DNA from: Toxoplasma gondii ME49
Lineage: Eukaryota; Apicomplexa; Conoidasida; Eucoccidiorida; Sarcocystidae
NCBI RefSeq assembly: GCF_000006565.2
Contig: NC_031476.1
Coordinates: 3,000,458-3,064,457, forward strand
DNA length: 64,000 nucleotides
Direction: 5' to 3'
The notes under the pieces: generated by a model
Seen by the model: only the letters and a program-made list of their open reading frames with translations
Database searches by the model: none
What the model was told of the DNA's origin: nothing
Shown: one piece after another, positions 59,121 to 64,000 of the stretch
Layout: every line of letters begins with the position of its first letter
Numbering within the stretch: the stretch's first letter is position 1
Made by a program: the position numbers and the translations under genes

Positions 59121-62100
59121 TCAGACGTGAGGCCACCCCCTGACGTGAGGCTTGCGTTGTGCTCTGGTGGTGGTGGCGCAAAAACAAGGTTCGGACCAAT
59201 TAGTTGGATTACTCGGAGGGCCCAAACTCGAAGAATTTTCCGCACCTTGTAGAGAAAGCAGGAGAGTCACGTCACAATCTCGCAAGGTAGAATTTCTGTT
59301 CCGCATGCTTTTCCACTGGTACCGAGCTGCATTCTGCACGGCGGCCTTGTGGGAGTTCCAGTCAAGGGTTCCGATCAACGTCAGATGACTCAAATCCAGC
59401 GCCAGCAACTGCTCTGGATTGATTCCTTGCTGAAAGAGTTGCTCGACGGACGGCGTCCATAAAACCTGAGGACTCTGTGTGCACATGCAGTCGACGAAGT
59501 CCTCCGTGGTGTATCTGAAAAAGAAAGAAAATGAGGAAGTCCGTACGCATGCTGGAGGACTCAACGTCGGGATGGGTAGTGCTGAGGATGGCCAACGGTG
59601 ACTCGCCAGTTACGGATAAAATCAAACAAGGTCAACAGAGGTTTTCATTTCACCGCTCATGAACGTTGCTGCCCACCCTTTGTGTTCGTTTTCTCTGTTC
59701 TCTGTGCCTCTGACGAAGATGCCCCTCCTGTGTTCCACCGCTGATGGCTGTTTAATCCGACTAGCCACAGGCACTTGCTTCGTCAGCTGACCAGAACGTA
59801 AAACAGAGAGTGACTGCCACATTAACTTTGCCAGAGTAGTCAGAACGAGAGCAGCCCCATGATTACCTTGCACAGTGGATGGAACAATGATCGGGGGCAC
59901 TTGAGTCGTGAGTCGACCACGCTTGGCCGTCCTTTTGCTCGCTCAATTCTGAAGGCGAATGCTGCCTCTTGTTGTCTCCGCCTTCTATTGATGGGCCCGC
60001 TAGTACGATCACGCTTTCTCTCGCGAAACTTATGTTCATTTCTGAGACCGATCGTCTATTAGGTGTGCAGAAGGAATCTTCGGTCTGAAGCATTCTGTGA
60101 GCGAAGAAGTGCAGACTATAATCCCTCGAAACATGCGGTCCGAAGAGTCTGACAATGACCTCGAATTTCTCAAACACGAAGTGGACTAGAGATGGATCCG
60201 GCAACAGCAAAAGGTGCTGCGGATGGCATTCTCGGGCAGGTCTGTTTTCCTGGAAGGCTTGAACGCGCTCGTAAAGAGATGTCCGATACAATTTTAGCTC
60301 GAGGCTTTCCATCATATGCACCAGAATCGCCTCGACAAGACGGTCAACAGGTTCGGTGTCTGCGTGTTGCACTCTAAGCTGGTGAGGCAGCGTTACTTTC
60401 TCGGCAAAGTAGCGGACTGCATCGGAGCTCCCTTCCCCCCCTTCGAGTCCTTGCAGAGTGAGGGCAGCAACCATGTACAACGAGTGGTCGCGGTACTGGA
60501 GTGACACCACACAGAGCTGCCGCGGACAGATGTGCTGAAGGATAATTTGGGTTGTCAGTTGCCATACGCTGCTTTGAGCCCTCCAGAATGGACTTTTCCT
60601 GAGAAGACAGCTGGACACCATTGCGGGCAACACCAAACGCAGGCGAGGACTCGCTCTGGCACGGTTTCAACGAGGAAATTGATACTCGAGCTGGGGGTTT
60701 CAGTCCTCCTCTGTCGACTCCGTTTCCTACAACGGAAGAACCTCTAGCGCCTTGCACAGGATCATTCACGAGCAAGTACGTGACCATTAGCACCCTCGCG
60801 AAAAATCGCTCTTCCCGATACTTCTACTTCTGAGTGCAGAAGGTGTTCCCATCCTGGAGTCAAGTGGCTACGAGAAACTTACGCCTCTAACTCCTGAACA
60901 CGAGGAACCGCCGAAGGATGGAACCAGACTTTCTGGAGGCGCCGAAGATCGTTTTCATACACGTTTTCCAGCACTGTGGGATCCGAAAGACTCTGATGAA
61001 CCCATTCAGCCTGGACTGCAGTCTGTAGCGCTTGCAAAGTTGTTAACGAGTGAAATGTTCTCTCCACGCTGTCGCTATTCGTATTGCCGCTACCATACAG
61101 GTGGAGCGCATGTCCTGTCGCCTTAGCGCGATCGTACATTCGGGCAGCCAGACAGTAGAAGAGGCAGTTCTCGACCTCCTTCAGCGCCGACGTAAACTGA
61201 CAGTTCTCCACTGGCGGTCGGCGGAGAGTACCCTGCCATGGAGACACTCGAGCTCCCAGTGTACTTCCTGGTTGGCTTTTTCCCTTCGCGAGCGATAGGG
61301 CTGAGATCTGATATAAATTAACAAGACGCAACAGTCCTCAACCCATTTTCAAGTTCGGGTAGCACGTTAACTGAGTGCTTGAGCACCTCCACTAGCAAGC
61401 CCCGAGCCGTTAAAGTCTCCTCTGCGTCCCCGTGTGCCTGTGGTCAAACAGGAAACGAGGACATCTTATACGCATTATACATTCGGCACGGACACCTGCA
61501 AAAACAGACGAATGGTAGCGTTCGAGACTCCAGAATTGCCAGACGTTTGACCACGACTGTGCGCACTTCCACGTAAAAGGGCAAACGCTCCCTCGAGGGT
61601 TCTCCATGGTCTTCTCACCTCCACCAAAAAACTTCGGTAGTCCTCGATCTCCATCCGCAATTCACCACAAGATGCTGACATGGGCGTCTCCCACAGCTGA
61701 AGGACCTTTCGATAAAAGACAAAACAAATATCGGCGTCTGTGCTCTCTTCCAACATGCACTTGGTCACTAGAGGTAACAGCTGTCATATGTGGGTATGCT
61801 AATTCCTTGTGACACATGGACAGGTCAAGAGCCCAGACAAATCGCTGTGACGTGAAACCCTCGATGCCTAGCCAGCGTGGAGTGGCAAGGTGTGTTGTCG
61901 TTGATTCTTTATTTGCACACTTCGTTCCCTTTGGCTGAAGAAGGGGTCAATCAGATTCAGCAGCGCTCTCAAACGCAGCTGTTAGACGCGAGAGGATCTC
62001 AGCTTTTTGCTTCTTCTAGGGTGAATTTAGCCTCATGCAAACTTCAGGGACTGATGGAGCGAGTGTCACGGAAGGACGAGCCGACTCTCTCAAGTGCAGC

Positions 62101-64000
62101 CAATAGATTTCCCGACTGTAACATCAACGCGTGTGTTCCTGTGGAGCCTACAAATTCCGTTTCTGTTTCGCCAGCTTTCTCGAGATGGAGCAATTCTTGA
62201 GCAGCGTGAGCAATATGCAGATTGAGCAATGCCACTTCGCTTAGGAAAGATATCTCCGTTTCGTTCAGACTGAAAACGGACGCCAGGCCAACGCCGCCTC
62301 TCAGGCTCCGCAGCACCTGCCTCCGGAACTCAACGATCTCCTTATCGGCTTCTGCCTTCAGAGTCTGGTACGGAAGGGTACCCAGGTTCGCAAGGCTATC
62401 GAGTGCCTCGCCTAGAAGCCTTCTTGCGTCCTTGACATTGCCTTCGCGATGGCCCGACTGACGAGCAGTCTTTCGAAGCCACTCGTCTACGGCGCGCCTT
62501 TCGCGTGAGGCTGTGAGAAACTCCACCATTCCAGGAAAAGACATGGATTCGAGCGGCAGGAGACACGTAGAGACATCCGGAGCGGCAGGATCCAGCAACT
62601 GCGTGTAGCACGAGAGCCGCTCCAGTCGCGCCCGAATGACCCCGAAGAAAGACACCGATCGATGCAACGAAGACAGCATGTCAGGCGGACAAAGACGGAT
62701 GTCTTGGCGAAGACTTGGCAGAGTGATCCGATCTCCGATAATCTGAAAGAAAAGTCCCCAGGCCACAGTATATATCGTCCGGACTGGACTGTTTCACTGA
62801 GCGACCCTGCCACTTAGGGCAAGGCACGAAGCCGCTTCAGGGAGGCGAAACGCCCGCAATCAAGTCTGGACTATCCCGCGAAGGACAGCTTTACGCCGGT
62901 ATGTTCAGACATACACTATTCAAAGACAGACTCATCGCACTGAAGGTAAAAACGCTTCTGAGACAAAATGATATACAAGCTTTTTCTAGTTACTACGAGT
63001 TGGACTACTGGTGTAGATCCTGAATGTCGTTGTTTCACAGATTCAAGTTCTACTGAGCTGTTCTTAACCGTCACAGTCAGTGCTGTGACAAAAGTGATTG
63101 CCACAGTACATTTGAAAAACCGGTGTTTGCGAACAAGTTGCACTAATGTCATGAGTCACTGACTCGGAGTCAAACATCCTTTCGTTAGAGTTGCCGGCGC
63201 ACAACTCCCTTCCAAAGTCAGCGTGTTCCGTCGCTTCGTCCCGGATCTAAAATGCACAACGAGCCTCTGAAGCTTGTAATCAGCTGCAACGAGTACCCGA
63301 ATTGCTTGCATGCGTTTCCGCAATTATCTTGACTCTGTGCGAGGAGACAGAAGATGAACTGCTGGACACGACGGGCACAAGAGCACTCGCTCGGTGGGCG
63401 CGAGAGCCCCCAGGTGAGGGCATCCACGAATTCTGATTTGCTATACGGCTGTCGAAAAGTTACCTCTCACGAAAGAATGCTCAGCGTTGCAGCATACTCA
63501 CGGCAGCCATGCGTCGGAGACGAGCTATCAACTCATCGCGCTCCTGATTGTAGATAGCGGGGCTGGTTGCCTCGGTCTGGGATGATGCCGTCTGTCGTTG
63601 TGTACACACCCCTTCTTCAGGAATACTGCCCACGCGGTCTGGCTCTTGATGCAAGTTTTCCACCAAGTCGCACAAGTTGACGAAGAGGGGAACGAGACGC
63701 GGGAGGATGAAAATCAAAAGCGGAGACGATAGAAGGGAGTCCACCACAGTCTGGACATCGGAGACAACAGCGGTGAGCCTGTCTAGGACGCCCGCAGGCG
63801 TTGCAACTCGTAGCCGATCTCCTAGATCAGCTGCCGAGCGGTCGAGTCTCAGCAGCTGCAGCCGCGCCTTCCACAAACTATGAAGCACGGGGCGCGACGG
63901 CAATTCCTCTTTAATCAACAATGTTTCTGCGGAAAACTTCGTACTCATCGTAGAGTCGCCATGTAACAGGCCACGGTCGAAGGACGGGATATCATTCGGC
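59121..64000 (-). CDS. C-terminal part of a large helical protein, 5'-partial, family unidentified
   Basis: Minus-strand exons: >64000-63502, 62742 to about 62152, 61978-61919, 61780-61496, 61307-60883, 60568-59867 and 59514-59121 (stop). Phases match at all junctions; the donor at 62152 (TTT|gtaggc) and the 60-base exon are inferred by phase and are least certain. The frame is open to the window edge, upstream of the ATG at 63948, so the gene very likely continues. The product is nearly all amphipathic helix with Leu-rich stretches (LLIFILPRLVPLFVNLCDLV, LRLRALLNLIDPFF, LLPLVTKCML, SSVWQLTTQIILQH). It has few charged inserts, like large alpha-solenoid scaffolds such as nucleoporins of the Nup192/205 group or tethering factors; I cannot pick one. 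There is no catalytic motif. Confidence 0.72.

Noticed and set aside
1..64000. Mobile elements, CRISPR arrays, operons or viral genes
   Set aside because: No inverted terminal repeats, transposase or reverse-transcriptase motifs, spaced direct repeats or polycistronic layout were seen; the gene structure is ordinary intron-bearing eukaryotic.

Overview
The window looks like nuclear DNA of a coccidian apicomplexan: Toxoplasma gondii or a close relative (Hammondia, Neospora). The reasons are intron-rich genes with short exons, GT-AG introns of roughly 0.3-1 kb, intergenic gaps of 2-3 kb, and conserved eukaryotic enzymes swollen by long Ser/Glu/Arg-rich inserts. One product also carries an apparent apicoplast-type leader. 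There is nothing bacterial or viral, no CRISPR array, no rRNA, and no tRNA I could support. Gene models were built by reading the frames by eye and requiring exon phases to match across every junction. For most genes the summed exons form one continuous frame.

Layout. (1) <1-8137, +: TBC-domain RabGAP of the TBC1D13 type, 5' end outside the window. (2) 10970-17511, -: nine-exon gene for an unrecognised protein of about 679 aa. (3) 20267-27900, -: giant TsaD/Qri7/Kae1-family tRNA threonylcarbamoyltransferase, 1,680 aa, probably apicoplast-targeted. (4) 29889-31965, -: chalcone-isomerase-like-fold protein with a presequence-like N-terminus. (5) 35196-38850, -: PIH1-domain protein (R2TP or dynein pre-assembly co-chaperone class). 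(6) 41004-44786, -: NEDD8-activating enzyme E1 regulatory subunit (NAE1/APPBP1/ULA1). (7) 47176-49790, +: mitochondrial dicarboxylate/tricarboxylate (oxoglutarate/malate) carrier. (8) 53004 to about 56245 or beyond, +: multi-exon gene for an unrecognised, charged, helical protein. (9) 59121->64000, -: 3' part of a large helical protein whose 5' end is outside the window.

The genes are unrelated housekeeping functions, not a pathway cluster: Rab GTPase control, organellar tRNA t6A modification, neddylation, mitochondrial metabolite transport and co-chaperone-assisted assembly. NAE1 and the carrier are divergent and share a 2.4 kb intergenic region containing two motifs known from Toxoplasma promoters. 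The most distinctive observations are: the TBC catalytic pair (Arg finger and Gln finger) separated by about 730 residues; two GC-AG introns in the same TBC gene, fixed by phase and homology; the about five-fold enlarged TsaD; and two conserved-looking spliced proteins (genes 2 and 8) that I cannot assign. I found no convincing wholly new multi-gene system.
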